Positions 41,334-51,477 are shown, counted from the first letter of the stretch. The stretch: DNA of 64,000 nucleotides from Bryobacteraceae bacterium (GCA_019748195.1 JAIEPW010000029.1:1-64000); one strand, 5' to 3'. Numbers and translations: made by a program. The notes: generated from the sequence alone by a model not told the origin.

Positions 41334-43280
41334 TTAGCGTAGCGTTAATGTCACGCCGTCAGGGCTCCGCGTGGTCCCCACTTGCAGGACCACCGGCAAA
41401 TCTCTCTGCCCAGCCAGGTCCTCGGGTACCGAGATGTTCACCTGCATTACGCCTGCCGTTAGTCCAGGCGCTGCGCCCGCGTATAAGATTGGCACCTCCC
41501 GCCCGGCCAGCAGCACTTTCACCGGCAAGCGTGGCGCAGGTAGAACTTGGCCCACGGCCAACTCTCCATCCTGCGGGAGTGGATCGACTAGACCCTCTCC
41601 CGTTGCGTATAGCACCACCACCCGCGCTTCCGGATACATCTGCGCGGCGACAGGCCCGCTTCCCGACGAGTTCGCCGTGAAGAGCGCCGGTGCCGCCTCC
41701 GCTACACTCAGCGCCACTGCTTCGCTCCGCACGCCGCGACTTTCCACTTCCATCTGAACAGTACTCTTCCCGCTGACGCTGTAAGGGACAATCGCGCTTA
41801 CTTGCCCGCCCGACGCGTACACCAGCGGCGCCGCGACTCCGTCGAATAGTACGCGCGTACCCGCCAACTCCGTCGCCAGCTTGCCGCTCACTAGCCGTGC
41901 CGTCGTCAACGCCGTATCGCCCAATCGCTCGCCGAAGATCGTGATCACCTCACCCGGCGCGACCGCCCCGCCCTTGAAGCTGGCCGCATTCAAGGTCCCG
42001 GCGGCGCTCGCGCGCGGACGGTCACCCGGGAAATACAACCCGGAAAAATCATGGGAAGGCCAGGGCCGCCCGGAACGGCTGTAGTTGTTCACCGCTGTTG
42101 TCAGTAACGGGAACAGCTCGTTAATTACGATGGTGTCGTTGTCGCCTGTCCCCCGCTGGTTGAAGATTGCGATCACTGTCAGATCCAGCGGGTAATAACG
42201 AAGCATCTGCGCATTCGTCCCCGGCAAACTGCCCGCGTGCGTCAGCCGGTAGCTGCCGCCTCCCAGATCTAACACCTGTGTCCCAACGCCATACCAGTTA
42301 TTGACGTTCTGCGACACCGGCGGGGCCGGGCGTCGGATCATTTCCTGAAACGCCGCCGCGCTAATCACCGTGTCTCCCCGCAACGGATTCAATCGGCCGA
42401 CTAGTCGCGCCATGTCCACGGCTGTCGTCGTCCATCCTCCCGAAGCATCCTGCACCGGAACACTGAACACGTAAGGCAAGTCCTCTAGCCCAACGCCCGG
42501 AAAAATGCTCTGCACTCGCGCCGTTCCCACCGGCATGTGATATCGCACCTCGCCCGGGAAAGCATCCTGGCGCTGCGACCGGCCCACGCGGGTTCGCACA
42601 ATCCCCATCGGCGTAAGGATGTCGTCCACGATGAAACGCTCATACGGTTTCCCCGCGGCCTTGGCGATCACTCGCCCACTGGCGATGACGCCTCCGTTCG
42701 AGTACTCGTAGGTCTGGCCCGGCACATTCGGCAGCGGCTGTCCCAACTGCCAGCGAATAATCTGATCGGCCGTCAACAAAGACCGGTCAACTCCAACCGC
42801 TCGGGCAGCTTGCGTCTGCGCGGTACCACCGTTCAAATCTCCCGCCAGAAACGGAAAACCCGACGTATGGGTTAGCAACTGCCGGACAGTGATCTGGTTG
42901 TAAACCGACAGCTTGGTGGCCGGCGCCGGCGGCGCCAGGTCAGAGAGCACACTCGCAAACGCCAGGTCGTCTAGCCGCAACCTCCCCTGGTCCACTAGCT
43001 TCATCGCGGCAATGCCATTTATCACCTTGGAAAGCGACGCGACACGAAATATCGAGTCCGGCTGCACCCGTTCGGCGCGGTCCCGGTCCACCAGGCCAAA
43101 GCCCCTCGCGTACACCAGCCGCCCTTCGTAAACAATCGCCATAGAAGCGCCCGGGATCTGATGTCTGGTCATCACGGTGTTCACCGCGTCGCCAAAAGCT
43201 GCAAGTTCCGGAACGTCCACGCCCGTCTGCGCCCATACTGCCACTGGCGCCAGGGCTAACCAAGTCGCGAGTCTTCGCAT
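41334..43280 (-). CDS. beta-lactamase-fold serine hydrolase with TIGR03437 C-terminal domain
   Basis: A 648-residue secreted protein. After a signal peptide (1-17), residues about 25-400 form a class C/serine-hydrolase fold. SxxK is S82-L-S-K85, YSN is seen in TYEYSNGG, and a HAG triad (LTHAGSLPG) replaces KTG. Residues about 430-648 are the TIGR03437 domain (GTLNAASFKGGAVAPGEVIT, FGERLGD, QVSAIVPYSV). I chose the ATG at 43280 because GGAGG lies 4 nt before it. Likely an esterase or D-aminopeptidase-type enzyme, not a proven beta-lactamase. It is the only gene between the two tRNA-fMet copies and may have arrived with that insertion. Confidence 0.85.
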   Translation of the reverse strand: MRRLATWLALAPVAVWAQTGVDVPELAAFGDAVNTVMTRHQIPGASMAIVYEGRLVYARGFGLVDRDRAERVQPDSIFRVASLSKVINGIAAMKLVDQGRLRLDDLAFASVLSDLAPPAPATKLSVYNQITVRQLLTHTSGFPFLAGDLNGGTAQTQAARAVGVDRSLLTADQIIRWQLGQPLPNVPGQTYEYSNGGVIASGRVIAKAAGKPYERFIVDDILTPMGIVRTRVGRSQRQDAFPGEVRYHMPVGTARVQSIFPGVGLEDLPYVFSVPVQDASGGWTTTAVDMARLVGRLNPLRGDTVISAAAFQEMIRRPAPPVSQNVNNWYGVGTQVLDLGGGSYRLTHAGSLPGTNAQMLRYYPLDLTVIAIFNQRGTGDNDTIVINELFPLLTTAVNNYSRSGRPWPSHDFSGLYFPGDRPRASAAGTLNAASFKGGAVAPGEVITIFGERLGDTALTTARLVSGKLATELAGTRVLFDGVAAPLVYASGGQVSAIVPYSVSGKSTVQMEVESRGVRSEAVALSVAEAAPALFTANSSGSGPVAAQMYPEARVVVLYATGEGLVDPLPQDGELAVGQVLPAPRLPVKVLLAGREVPILYAGAAPGLTAGVMQVNISVPEDLAGQRDLPVVLQVGTTRSPDGVTLTLR

Positions 43281-43346
43281 CAACCCTCCGTAGTCCATCT
43301 TCAAACCCGCCGGCGGTTAAGCGGGAAGCCAGCCTTGACCAGAGCG

Positions 43347-43352
43347 ATTATA
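43347..43352 (-). promoter_or_regulatory. -10 hexamer TATAAT before the beta-lactamase-fold gene
   Basis: A perfect TATAAT on the minus strand lies about 66 bases before the chosen ATG. The -35 position 17 bp away is not consensus. It sits between the gene and the tRNA-fMet, inside the putative insertion. Confidence 0.45.
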
Positions 43353-43521
43353 CATCTGTGACTTCGTGTTTCGTCGGTCGGCCACGAAGTACGAACGCAG
43401 GACTGGTGAACTGTTTAACCATCTGGGCCTGGGGGAATTGCAACTACGCGTGCGCGAAATCCGGCAGGTGCTGGAATCGATTGCGGCTACCGCTTCACCA
43501 CGGGGCGGACAGCGGATCGTT

Positions 43522-43598
<77 letters not shown>

Positions 43599-43660
43599 CA
43601 ACCAATGTAGCGAAGCGATGAAGCCATCGTCAACTTTTCCGTTACAATTGCTGATCTGGA

Positions 43661-44854
43661 ATGCACAAATGGCTTCCCGCGGCCGCGCTGATGCTGGTTT
43701 CCATCATCAGCTACGTGGATCGCAACACCCTGGCGCTGCTCGCTCCTTCGATCCTGAAGGAGACCGGCCTCAGCATCGCGGACTACGGCTGGGCGGTCTC
43801 GGCGTACTCAGTCGCATTCATGGTCGGAAACCCGGTGTGGGGTCGGCTTCTGGATCGCATCGGGCTGCCAATAGGGATGACGGCGGCGGTGCTGTTGTGG
43901 ACCGCGGCCTCCGTGGGGCATGCGTTCGCCGCCGGGTTCGTGGGATTCGCGGCGGCGCGGGCGGTGCTGGGTTTCGGCGAAGGAGCGGCCGCTCCGGGAG
44001 GGCTGAGAACGGTCATGCAAACGCTGCCGCCGCGGAACCGCTCCCGCGGCATCGCCATGACATACTCGGGGGGCTCGGCGGGCGCCATCGCGACTCCGCT
44101 GCTGATCACGCCCGTGGCGGCGCTGTTCGGCTGGCGCGGCGCGTTCTGGTTCACCGGCGTGCTGGGTCTTGCGTGGGTCGGGGCTTGGATTGTCCTCAGC
44201 CGGCGTAAAGACATCCGCGCCGCGACCGTGGTTGAGCCCGGCATCGCCCCGGCGCCGCGGCCGCGCTGGTCCGACCGGAGGCTGTGGGCGTTCTTGCTGT
44301 GCTACTCATTGGGCGCGCTCCCGCTCGGATTTGTCGTGTATTCCTCTGCCATTTACTTGAGCCGCGTTTTTGGGCTGACCCAGTTGACCATCGGAGCGCT
44401 GGCTTGGATTCCGCCGCTGGGAAGCGAAGTGGGTATCTTTTTTTGGGGGTGGCTTGCCGATCGCTCCGCCAGCAAGCTGACTGCCGTGTCGCGCTTGCTG
44501 CCCATCGCCGCGGGCCTCAGCGTTCCGCTGGCATTTCTGCCCTGGGGACAATCGGTAACGCTGGCCCTGGCGCAGTTCTTTCTGGCGATGTTCGTGGCCA
44601 GCGCGTTCCAACTGCTGGCCATTACCTACGGGTCCGAAACGTTCGCCAAGACGCATGCGGGCCTGGTGGGCGGCATTGGTTCCGGTGCGTATGGGGCCGT
44701 GCTGGCGATCGCCATGCCGCGTTTCGGGTGGTTGTTCGATCACCAATTGTATAACCAGGCTTTTTCGATCGCGGCGCTTTGTCCGGTTGCCGGATACGCT
44801 CTGTGGCGCGGATTACACTCGAGCGGCAAACCGTTTTCACAAACCCAGGACTAA
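43661..44854 (+). CDS. MFS transporter, paralogue of the gene at 8977
   Basis: A 397-residue, 12-helix transporter. It aligns almost end to end with the other MFS protein; for example, SYVDRNTLALLAPSILKETG and VLGFGEGAAAPGGLRTVM match the earlier SYIDRNTLALLAPTILKETG and VLGFGEGATFPGSLRTVV. It is probably of the same substrate class (organic or sugar acids, by family). A TACAAT hexamer lies 12 nt before the ATG. It is divergent from the tRNA-fMet and stands outside the inserted segment. Confidence 0.8.
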   Translation: MHKWLPAAALMLVSIISYVDRNTLALLAPSILKETGLSIADYGWAVSAYSVAFMVGNPVWGRLLDRIGLPIGMTAAVLLWTAASVGHAFAAGFVGFAAARAVLGFGEGAAAPGGLRTVMQTLPPRNRSRGIAMTYSGGSAGAIATPLLITPVAALFGWRGAFWFTGVLGLAWVGAWIVLSRRKDIRAATVVEPGIAPAPRPRWSDRRLWAFLLCYSLGALPLGFVVYSSAIYLSRVFGLTQLTIGALAWIPPLGSEVGIFFWGWLADRSASKLTAVSRLLPIAAGLSVPLAFLPWGQSVTLALAQFFLAMFVASAFQLLAITYGSETFAKTHAGLVGGIGSGAYGAVLAIAMPRFGWLFDHQLYNQAFSIAALCPVAGYALWRGLHSSGKPFSQTQD

Positions 44855-45005
44855 GCTTCGGTTGAGTACTACAGTTGCTCCCGGCACAATTCATTGGCAG
44901 CCCGCCACTTTTTCCTTTCTTGCTGGAATAATGTCGTCTATACTGCGAAATATAGCCCGATTTCATCAAAGTAAGTGAACTCGGCGAGCTTCAATCGGAA
45001 ACACC

Positions 45006-45452
45006 ATGGGCGGACCATTGCCATTGGGAATTCTGGAATTCCGGGTCGCGAAGGAGCGGCTCGCCACCGGTTACGGCTGGTTGGCGCGAAGTCCTTCTTC
45101 CGCGATTCTCGCCACGCTTCGCAAGGATCTCAAACCCCTCGGATTCCCTTTGTCGCGCCCGCATTGCGGCAGTTCCGGGGACCTCCAAGTCCGCTGTATG
45201 GCGGGCGGTGCGTTCATCGAGATCGCGTTGCGTCTCGAGTCTGCCAGCGGCGAATTGCTGGTTCGGCTGGAGGCGTCCGGATACCCCGGGCTGCTCGGCC
45301 CAAGCTGGCATCAGGATCTGCAGGTTGCTTGGGCGGCTCTCTCGCAAGCGGTTACTGTCGCCGTGCAGCGGCGATTCTCCCCACCCTCCGTCCGCAGGTT
45401 GCCGGCGCGCGTCATGATGAAATCGGCCGCCGTCCCCGATTTCGCAGGCTGA
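45006..45452 (+). CDS. hypothetical protein, 148 aa
   Basis: This uncharacterised protein starts at an ATG with no strong ribosome-binding site. It has a mixed alpha/beta pattern and no signal peptide or membrane helix. Cysteine and histidine residues (RPHCGSSGD) occur near residue 53. It lies in the gap between the MFS gene and the large metalloprotease. A minus-strand frame across the same region is longer but less natural. Assignment is tentative. Confidence 0.4.
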   Translation: MGGPLPLGILEFRVAKERLATGYGWLARSPSSAILATLRKDLKPLGFPLSRPHCGSSGDLQVRCMAGGAFIEIALRLESASGELLVRLEASGYPGLLGPSWHQDLQVAWAALSQAVTVAVQRRFSPPSVRRLPARVMMKSAAVPDFAG

Positions 45453-45499
45453 GGCGCGTGCATTCCCCATTCCTCATCCCGTAAACTGTCTCCACCGTG

Positions 45500-48400
45500 A
45501 TGCGCAATTGGATACTCGCCTTGCTCGCTCTGGGCACTGCTCAGGCGCAGCTTCGACCCGTCAACCCCGCCGGGGAACCGCCGGCGGCGCTGGCGGACCG
45601 GCAGGGAAGCAGCGCGCCCTCTCGCAAGGCGCGCCTCCTCAGCCTGCGTCAAACGCCGGACGCTCGTGTCCACTTCTACCCGGACGGGTCGCCTCGATCC
45701 GCGTACGGGATCCGCTCCGAGCCTTACGAAGGAAGCCCGCAGTCGGCTGCAATTCGATTCGCGAACGAGAATCTGCTCACCACTGCCACCGCGCTCCGCG
45801 TCGTCTCATTTCGCGAAGACGCCGGCGTGACCACGGTGCGGGTCGAGCAGATCGTGGACAACATCCCCGTCCGGGGCGGGGAAGCCGTACTGGTTGCCGA
45901 CGCCGAAGGCCGGATCACGGAGTTTTCGTCCGCCTTCAAGAACTTCTCCCGGCGTAGCAGCGAATGGGCGCTGGATGAGTCCGCCGCGCTGGCCAAGGCT
46001 CGGCAGGCGCGCCAGGTCCGGAAGCACGCGAAGTTCAAGGCAACCCGCTTCTACCAGGTGATTGGCGGCGAGGCAGTTCCGGTCTGGGTGGTGGAGATTC
46101 TCTCTGAGCAGCCTCGCGCCGACTGGCAATTCGTGGTTCACGCGGGTACCGGCGCGATTCTGGAAGTCCGGGATCTGCGGCAGGGTCAGCGCGGCAACGT
46201 GTTCCGGGGGAACCCGGTCACGTCCCGTCTGGAGGAGGTGACGCTTCCGGGTCTGGGGTCGAGCGCCGTGCTGACCGGCCCGAACGCGCGAATCTTCTCG
46301 CTGGCCGCTCAAGTCTTGGGGCTGCTCGATCTGTCCGATCCCATTCCTCAGACCGCGCAGCGGACCAATGGGAACTTCCTGTTCGACATTTCCGATCCGC
46401 GTTTTTCCGAAGTTCAGATGTATTTCTCGATTCACACCGTGGCGGAACGCTTCCGCGCCATCGGCTTTCGAGGACTGGGACGGCCCCTGGATGCAGTGGT
46501 ATGGTTCCACGATTTCAGCCCGGAAACTGGTTTCACCGGAGAGGATAACGCCTTCTTTTCGCCGCTCGCTTTCGACGGCGACGGCGGCCTGTTTTTCTAT
46601 CTCACCGCCACCGGCGGTGACACGGCCTGGGACACCGATGTCGCCTTCCACGAGTACGGGCACGCGGTTGTGAACGCGTTTGTTCCCGGGCAGCGACAGG
46701 GGCCGACGTTCCGCGCCATGAACGAGGGCATGGCCGATTATTTCTCCGCGAGCTTCCTGCGCGACCCGAACATCGGCGAATGGTTCGTCGCCATCTCACA
46801 ATCTGAGTCCCGGTTGCCGTTCCTGCGCACCACCGAGAATCCCAACGTCTTTCCCCGGAATATCACCGGTTTGATTCACTCCGACGGGAACATGTTGAGC
46901 GGCGCGCTGTGGGAGGTCCGGACCGCGTTAGGCGCGGAGAATGGAGATCGCGTTGCCCTGGGTATGCTCGCAAGGCTGACCGGCGAGGCCGAATTCTTCG
47001 ACGCGGCGGTAGCCGCCGAAGCCGCCGCCGGCAGCCTGTTTGGCGCTACCGCGGCCGCCACCGTGCGTGAGATCATGACCCGGCGCGGTTTGCGCGGCGC
47101 CGCGGCGGAGATCGCCGGCGAGGCCCAGACGTTGCCCTCCGGCGTGATCGGCAGCGGCGCGATCACCGCGGCAGCCGCCGGCAGCACGCTGATCGCGTTC
47201 GAACAGTTCCGGATCGACGTGCCGAACGGCGCCGACGCTCTACGCCTGGAGGTGGCGGCCACCGGGAACGTACGCGCGTTTCTTCGCTTCCGGTCTCCCG
47301 TGCTGGTGGAGAACGGACAGGTGAACGCGGAACAAACCACGAATCCCGGCACGGAGCTCACTGGTCTCATCTCGCTGGACTCCACTCCGGAGCTGCAAGC
47401 AGGTGTCTATTATCTCGCCATCGGCAACACCACCACCGCACAGGTCCGGTATCAGGTGCGGTTGACCACCGTGGGCGGATCGCCCGACGGGTTGCCGCGG
47501 TTGACGCGAGTTCTGAACAACACAACCGCGCCCGGGTCCCTCCCCACCGGTCCGTTTCTCGGTTCCCGCCAGTTTCTGGTGGACGTTCCCGCGGGCGCGC
47601 AGAGCCTGACAGTGAATCTCGACGGCACCACCGACGTCGACCTGTATGTGAATCACAACCGCCCCGTCATCATTAATTCGCAAGGGTTTCCCGAGGCCGA
47701 CGCGCTCAGCGATTCCGCCCTCAGCCGGGAGTCGATCACGCTCAACTCGCGCAGCATTCCCCCGCTGCGCGCGGGCGTCTACGCCATCGGAGTGCTGAAC
47801 TTCGACGATCGCGGCATCGCCCGCTTCAACGTCTCGGCGTCAATCGGGAATACGCCGCTGCCGCCGGCTCAAATCAGCGCTTTGGCGGCCGGAACATCCG
47901 CGAATGTCGCCCTGGAGCGCGCGGCCGGCACGCCCGTGCTTGCGCAGCGCCAGGTGACCCTCACCATCCCGGCCAATGCGCAGAGCCTGCGCGTGCAGGT
48001 GGATTCGGCGCAGCGCATCGCGGTACTCCTGCGGTGGGGTAGCGCGGTGGAGACGAGAAACGGGCAGCTACTCTACGACCAGGCGTTCCTGCCGGCGCCG
48101 GGGGCCGGCAATGCGATCACGCTGGTTCGCCCCGATCTCCGCTCCGGCACTTACTTCTGCGCGTTCGCCAATCTGAGTTCGACGGCCGGCAGCGCCACGG
48201 TCCGCTATTCGATTACGGCAAGCAGTTCCGCTCCCCCTGCCGTGAGCGCCGGCGGCGTCGCTGATGGATTCACCTTCCAGGCGGGTGTTACGCCCGGCGC
48301 GTGGATCGGCATCTTCGGGGCGAATCTCGCCACCAGCACCCGAACCTGGGACGGAGCGATTCAAGGCAATCGCCTGCCCACTTCGCTCGACGGCGTCAGC

Positions 48401-48967
48401 GTCCGCATCAACGGCCGCCCGGCGGTCGTGTATTCCGTCAGCCCGGTACAGGTAAACGTCCTCGCGCCGCTGGACGATTCGCCGGAAGGCGAAGTGGACG
48501 TCGTGTTGTCCAACGCGAACGGCGCCAGCCCGCCCGTCCGCGTGCGAAAGCAGAATTTCCTGCCCGCCTTCTACGCGCCGTTCGGCCAGGGGCAGGATCT
48601 GTTTGTCACCGCGGTGGCGCTGGATGGAACCATCGTCGGCAGGCCCGGCACGGACCCCCGCGTTCGACGAGCAGCGCGGCCCGGCGAGATCATTCAGGTG
48701 TACGGCACCGGATTTGGCCGCACGAACCCGCAGGTCCCGGCGGACACGGTGTTCAGCGGGGCTCCCACGGTAGTGAACCGTCCGGTGATCCGGATCGGCA
48801 ACACGGTGGCCACGTTTGCGGGGAACGGGAACCTGGTTGCGCCGGGGCTGTATCAGTTCAACATCACGGTCCCGAATCTTCCCGATGGCGACTACGCGAT
48901 TGTCGCTGAGGTGGGTGGGATCCGTAGCGGCACGCGGATCCCGGTACTGCTTAGCATACGCAGGTGA
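45500..48967 (+). CDS. secreted zinc metalloprotease with PPC-type repeats and TIGR03437 domain
   Basis: An 1155-residue extracellular protease precursor. It has a signal peptide (1-18), then a fungalysin/thermolysin-type propeptide (FTP/PepSY-like, about 40-230). The catalytic domain has HEYGH (His384, Glu385, His388) and a third ligand Glu409 in RAMNEGMADYFSA, the M4/M36 pattern. Residues about 530-910 hold three beta-sandwich domains like pre-peptidase C-terminal (PPC) modules. The final 230 residues are a TIGR03437 domain (PGAWIGIFGANLATST, VQVNVLAPLDDS). GTG at 45497 is directly adjacent, so either start is possible. It likely digests external protein. Confidence 0.85.
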   Translation: MRNWILALLALGTAQAQLRPVNPAGEPPAALADRQGSSAPSRKARLLSLRQTPDARVHFYPDGSPRSAYGIRSEPYEGSPQSAAIRFANENLLTTATALRVVSFREDAGVTTVRVEQIVDNIPVRGGEAVLVADAEGRITEFSSAFKNFSRRSSEWALDESAALAKARQARQVRKHAKFKATRFYQVIGGEAVPVWVVEILSEQPRADWQFVVHAGTGAILEVRDLRQGQRGNVFRGNPVTSRLEEVTLPGLGSSAVLTGPNARIFSLAAQVLGLLDLSDPIPQTAQRTNGNFLFDISDPRFSEVQMYFSIHTVAERFRAIGFRGLGRPLDAVVWFHDFSPETGFTGEDNAFFSPLAFDGDGGLFFYLTATGGDTAWDTDVAFHEYGHAVVNAFVPGQRQGPTFRAMNEGMADYFSASFLRDPNIGEWFVAISQSESRLPFLRTTENPNVFPRNITGLIHSDGNMLSGALWEVRTALGAENGDRVALGMLARLTGEAEFFDAAVAAEAAAGSLFGATAAATVREIMTRRGLRGAAAEIAGEAQTLPSGVIGSGAITAAAAGSTLIAFEQFRIDVPNGADALRLEVAATGNVRAFLRFRSPVLVENGQVNAEQTTNPGTELTGLISLDSTPELQAGVYYLAIGNTTTAQVRYQVRLTTVGGSPDGLPRLTRVLNNTTAPGSLPTGPFLGSRQFLVDVPAGAQSLTVNLDGTTDVDLYVNHNRPVIINSQGFPEADALSDSALSRESITLNSRSIPPLRAGVYAIGVLNFDDRGIARFNVSASIGNTPLPPAQISALAAGTSANVALERAAGTPVLAQRQVTLTIPANAQSLRVQVDSAQRIAVLLRWGSAVETRNGQLLYDQAFLPAPGAGNAITLVRPDLRSGTYFCAFANLSSTAGSATVRYSITASSSAPPAVSAGGVADGFTFQAGVTPGAWIGIFGANLATSTRTWDGAIQGNRLPTSLDGVSVRINGRPAVVYSVSPVQVNVLAPLDDSPEGEVDVVLSNANGASPPVRVRKQNFLPAFYAPFGQGQDLFVTAVALDGTIVGRPGTDPRVRRAARPGEIIQVYGTGFGRTNPQVPADTVFSGAPTVVNRPVIRIGNTVATFAGNGNLVAPGLYQFNITVPNLPDGDYAIVAEVGGIRSGTRIPVLLSIRR

Positions 48968-48990
48968 TGATCCGGATCTCCAGAGCCGCG

Positions 48991-49332
48991 TTACAGGACC
49001 CTCAACGCGGCTTCCGCCGCCGCCAGATACACGGGATCCGGATTCAGCCGGTGCTCGGCCGGCATCACGTCGGTGAACTTGATGCCGTGATCCTCGCCGC
49101 CCCGGATTGCGTCGTGCGTAAGCCGAGTAAATACCCGCGGCCTTTTGCCACGCGTATGGAAATGCCGCCAGGACAGTTCCACCGTAAGAAGTTGGATGGC
49201 ATCTTGACCGAAGCGGCGCGGAGCGCGCGGCGGCCGTGATACACGGACACTTCGTGTGCAGCCGCCGCACGTTGCCTCGCGCAAGCACGGGCCGCGGCTC
49301 CTGGATCTAAATCCGAAAATGGTGTCGGTCAT
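48991..49332 (-). pseudogene. probable decayed gene remnant after the hydrolase
   Basis: A frame begins by an ATGA overlap with the end of the alpha/beta hydrolase, so translation could enter it. The first about 70 residues are Arg-rich and resemble frameshifted sequence. The last 40 (AIRGGEDHGIKFTDVMPAEH and the following stretch to VLAAAEAALRVL-like residues) read as a plausible enzyme C-terminus, though I cannot name a family. The gap 48968-49328 holds nothing else I can support. Confidence 0.35.
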
Positions 49333-49994
49333 CGCGAGGCCAGGAACCGGAGAATCTCCTCCATCACCCTTTCCGCGTGTGCGGTGTCAAAGAGATACTG
49401 GGCGTGTGCCGAGCCGTCCAGGATCAGCAGGCGCTTCGGCTGCGTCATCCTGTCGAATTGCGCCTGGATGCGAGGGAGTCGTGGACCCGCGCCACTCGTG
49501 TCCTCGCGAGCGACGATGAGCAGCTTGCGTCCGGAGATCTTTTCAGGCGGCTCGGACCCTGAGCCTGCTCCGAGAATGATCAAGGCGTCGATCTCGCCGG
49601 GACGCCCCAGAGCGGCTGCGTCCGCAGCCGCGGTCCCTCCCATGCTCCCACCCAACAGGGACACACGCTGGACGCCCGCTTCGCGCAGATACCGGACCGC
49701 CGCCAGCACGTCCACGTGGAGCGGCGCGCTGAGAGGATCCGCCTGACCCGGACCCCGCGACTGCCCATAGCCCCGAAAGTTGATCGCCAGCACGCGATAG
49801 CCTGCCGCCGCCAGTTCCCGGGCCTGCTTCGCCCAGCTTTCCTTTTTGAAGCGGCCTCCGTGCGCGAGCACGACCGCTCGATCGCCACTGCCGTAAAGAT
49901 CCGCGTGGATGAGTCCGCCGTCGCTGGTGGGAAAGGTGACGGGAGTTTGGCCCAACGCCAGACAGGTCACCAGGAGCCCGGCAGCGAATCGCAT
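49329..49994 (-). CDS. alpha/beta hydrolase, secreted
   Basis: This 221-residue protein has a signal peptide (1-15) and an alpha/beta hydrolase core. The oxyanion strand is AVVLAHGGRFKKES, the nucleophile is Ser117 in LLGGSMGGTAAAD, and the catalytic histidine is probably in LDGSAHAQYLF. The short size and missing lid suggest a small esterase or dienelactone-hydrolase-like enzyme. I chose the ATG at 49994 rather than an earlier one because the signal peptide starts there. Confidence 0.8.
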   Translation of the reverse strand: MRFAAGLLVTCLALGQTPVTFPTSDGGLIHADLYGSGDRAVVLAHGGRFKKESWAKQARELAAAGYRVLAINFRGYGQSRGPGQADPLSAPLHVDVLAAVRYLREAGVQRVSLLGGSMGGTAAADAAALGRPGEIDALIILGAGSGSEPPEKISGRKLLIVAREDTSGAGPRLPRIQAQFDRMTQPKRLLILDGSAHAQYLFDTAHAERVMEEILRFLASR

Positions 49995-50176
49995 GCTTAT
50001 GAGGATCGCACGTGTCGAGGAATGAAACTCGGAGCGTGGATTGGGCGTATCCTCCTTGTGGGGCAAAGCCGGCCGGGCGAGGCTTACAGTTCTTTACAAT
50101 ATGCCCCGCTCCACTTTTCACAAAACACCGTTAAGATAAAGATGGCAGTTCACCGATCTCTGGGAGAGACCGAAAA

Positions 50177-51424
50177 ATGAAGTTGATGCTCGCAACCGGT
50201 GCGTTCGCACTCGTTTCCACAGCCGCCTTCGCGGCCAATACCTCCAGTCCCGCGAATCCGACGTTTTCCAAGGATGTCGCCCCGATTTTGAACAAGCGTT
50301 GCGTGGAGTGTCATCGTCCGGGCGAAGCCGGGCCGATGTCGCTTCGTACCTACAAGGATGTTCGTCCCTGGGCCAAGTCGATCAAGCAACAGGTAGCCAC
50401 GCGCACGATGCCGCCCTGGCACGCGGACCCGTCGGTGAACAAGTTCGCCAATGATCGCCGCCTGACGGACGCCGAGGTCGCAACGGTGGTGAAGTGGGTG
50501 GATTCGGGAGCGCCGGAAGGCAATCCCAAGGACCTTCCCCCGGCTCCGGCCTTCGTGGACGGATGGGTGATCGGCAAGCCGGACGTCATTTTCGACATGG
50601 GCGCTGACTTCAAGATCAAGGCCGAGGGCGAGATCCCGTACCAATACTTCACCGTGGATCCGGGCTTCAAGGAAGACACCTGGATTCAGGCCGCCGAGGT
50701 TCGCCCCTCGCAGCGCTCGCAGGTGCATCACATCCTGGTGTTCGTCCAGGAAGGCAAGACGCGGGCGACCCGCGGCGGGGAGCAGTTCTCCGACATGCTG
50801 ATCGGCTATGCGCCCGGTGTTCCCACTATCGAGTGGGATCAGGACACGGCGTTCCTGGTGAAGGCCGGGTCGAAGTTGCTGTTCCAGGTTCACTACACCG
50901 CCAATGGCAAGGAAGCCGTGGATCGCTCTTCGCTGGGCCTGAAGGTTCGCAAGGATGCTCCGAAGTACCGGGCGTTCTCGGGATCGGCCACCCAGTTCCG
51001 CCTGTCCATCCCGCCCCATGAGCCCAACTATGAAGCCAAGGCCACCCACGTGTTCCGCGAGGATGTCACCATCGTGGACATGACGCCGCACATGCACCTC
51101 CGCGGCAAAGCCTTCAAGTACGTTCTCGAATACCCGGACGGCAAGACTGAGGAGTTGCTGAACGTGCCCAAGTACGACTTCAACTGGCAGCTCAGCTACA
51201 TCCTCGCCGAGCCGCGCAAGGTTCCGGCCGGATCGAAGATGCACGCCACTGCCTGGTACGACAACTCCGCCAATAACAAGTACAATCCGGATCCGACCAA
51301 AACCGTCAAGTGGGGCGATCAGACTTTCGAGGAAATGATGATCGGCTTCTTCAACTACAAGGTCCCGGTGGACCAGCAGCCGCCCGCTCCGGCGCAGCGG
51401 CCGCAGCGTCCGGGCGCCGACTAA
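50177..51424 (+). CDS. c-type cytochrome fused to a PHM-like di-copper monooxygenase
   Basis: A 415-residue secreted protein (signal 1-19). The N-terminal c-type haem motif is CVECH at residue 42, followed by MSLRTYKDVRPWAKSIK. The rest matches the copper type II, ascorbate-dependent monooxygenase fold of peptidylglycine hydroxylating monooxygenase. The CuH-site pair is His184-His185 in QVHHILVF with a third at His239 in QVHYT. The CuM site has His305 and His307 in PHMHLRG and Met387 in EEMMIG. All expected copper ligands are present. The haem would deliver electrons directly to copper in place of ascorbate. Substrate unknown. A strong paralogue lies on the minus strand at 59.0-60.4 kb. GGGAG precedes the ATG. 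Confidence 0.8.
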   Translation: MKLMLATGAFALVSTAAFAANTSSPANPTFSKDVAPILNKRCVECHRPGEAGPMSLRTYKDVRPWAKSIKQQVATRTMPPWHADPSVNKFANDRRLTDAEVATVVKWVDSGAPEGNPKDLPPAPAFVDGWVIGKPDVIFDMGADFKIKAEGEIPYQYFTVDPGFKEDTWIQAAEVRPSQRSQVHHILVFVQEGKTRATRGGEQFSDMLIGYAPGVPTIEWDQDTAFLVKAGSKLLFQVHYTANGKEAVDRSSLGLKVRKDAPKYRAFSGSATQFRLSIPPHEPNYEAKATHVFREDVTIVDMTPHMHLRGKAFKYVLEYPDGKTEELLNVPKYDFNWQLSYILAEPRKVPAGSKMHATAWYDNSANNKYNPDPTKTVKWGDQTFEEMMIGFFNYKVPVDQQPPAPAQRPQRPGAD

Positions 51425-51450
51425 CCCTTACCCCGGATTCGCCAAACCAC

Positions 51451-51477
51451 GAGCCTGCTCCGGCAGGCTCTTTTTTT
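51451..51477 (+). terminator. intrinsic terminator after the cytochrome-monooxygenase
   Basis: A GAGCCTGC / GCAGGCTC stem with a 4-base TCCG loop is followed by seven T residues. It lies 27 bases after the stop and separates this gene from the marR promoter. Confidence 0.9.

Noticed and set aside
40865-43521. An integrase gene inside the tRNA-flanked segment
   Set aside because: No tyrosine-recombinase motif (R..HxxR..Y) or other recombinase signature is visible in any frame; the segment has only the serine hydrolase.
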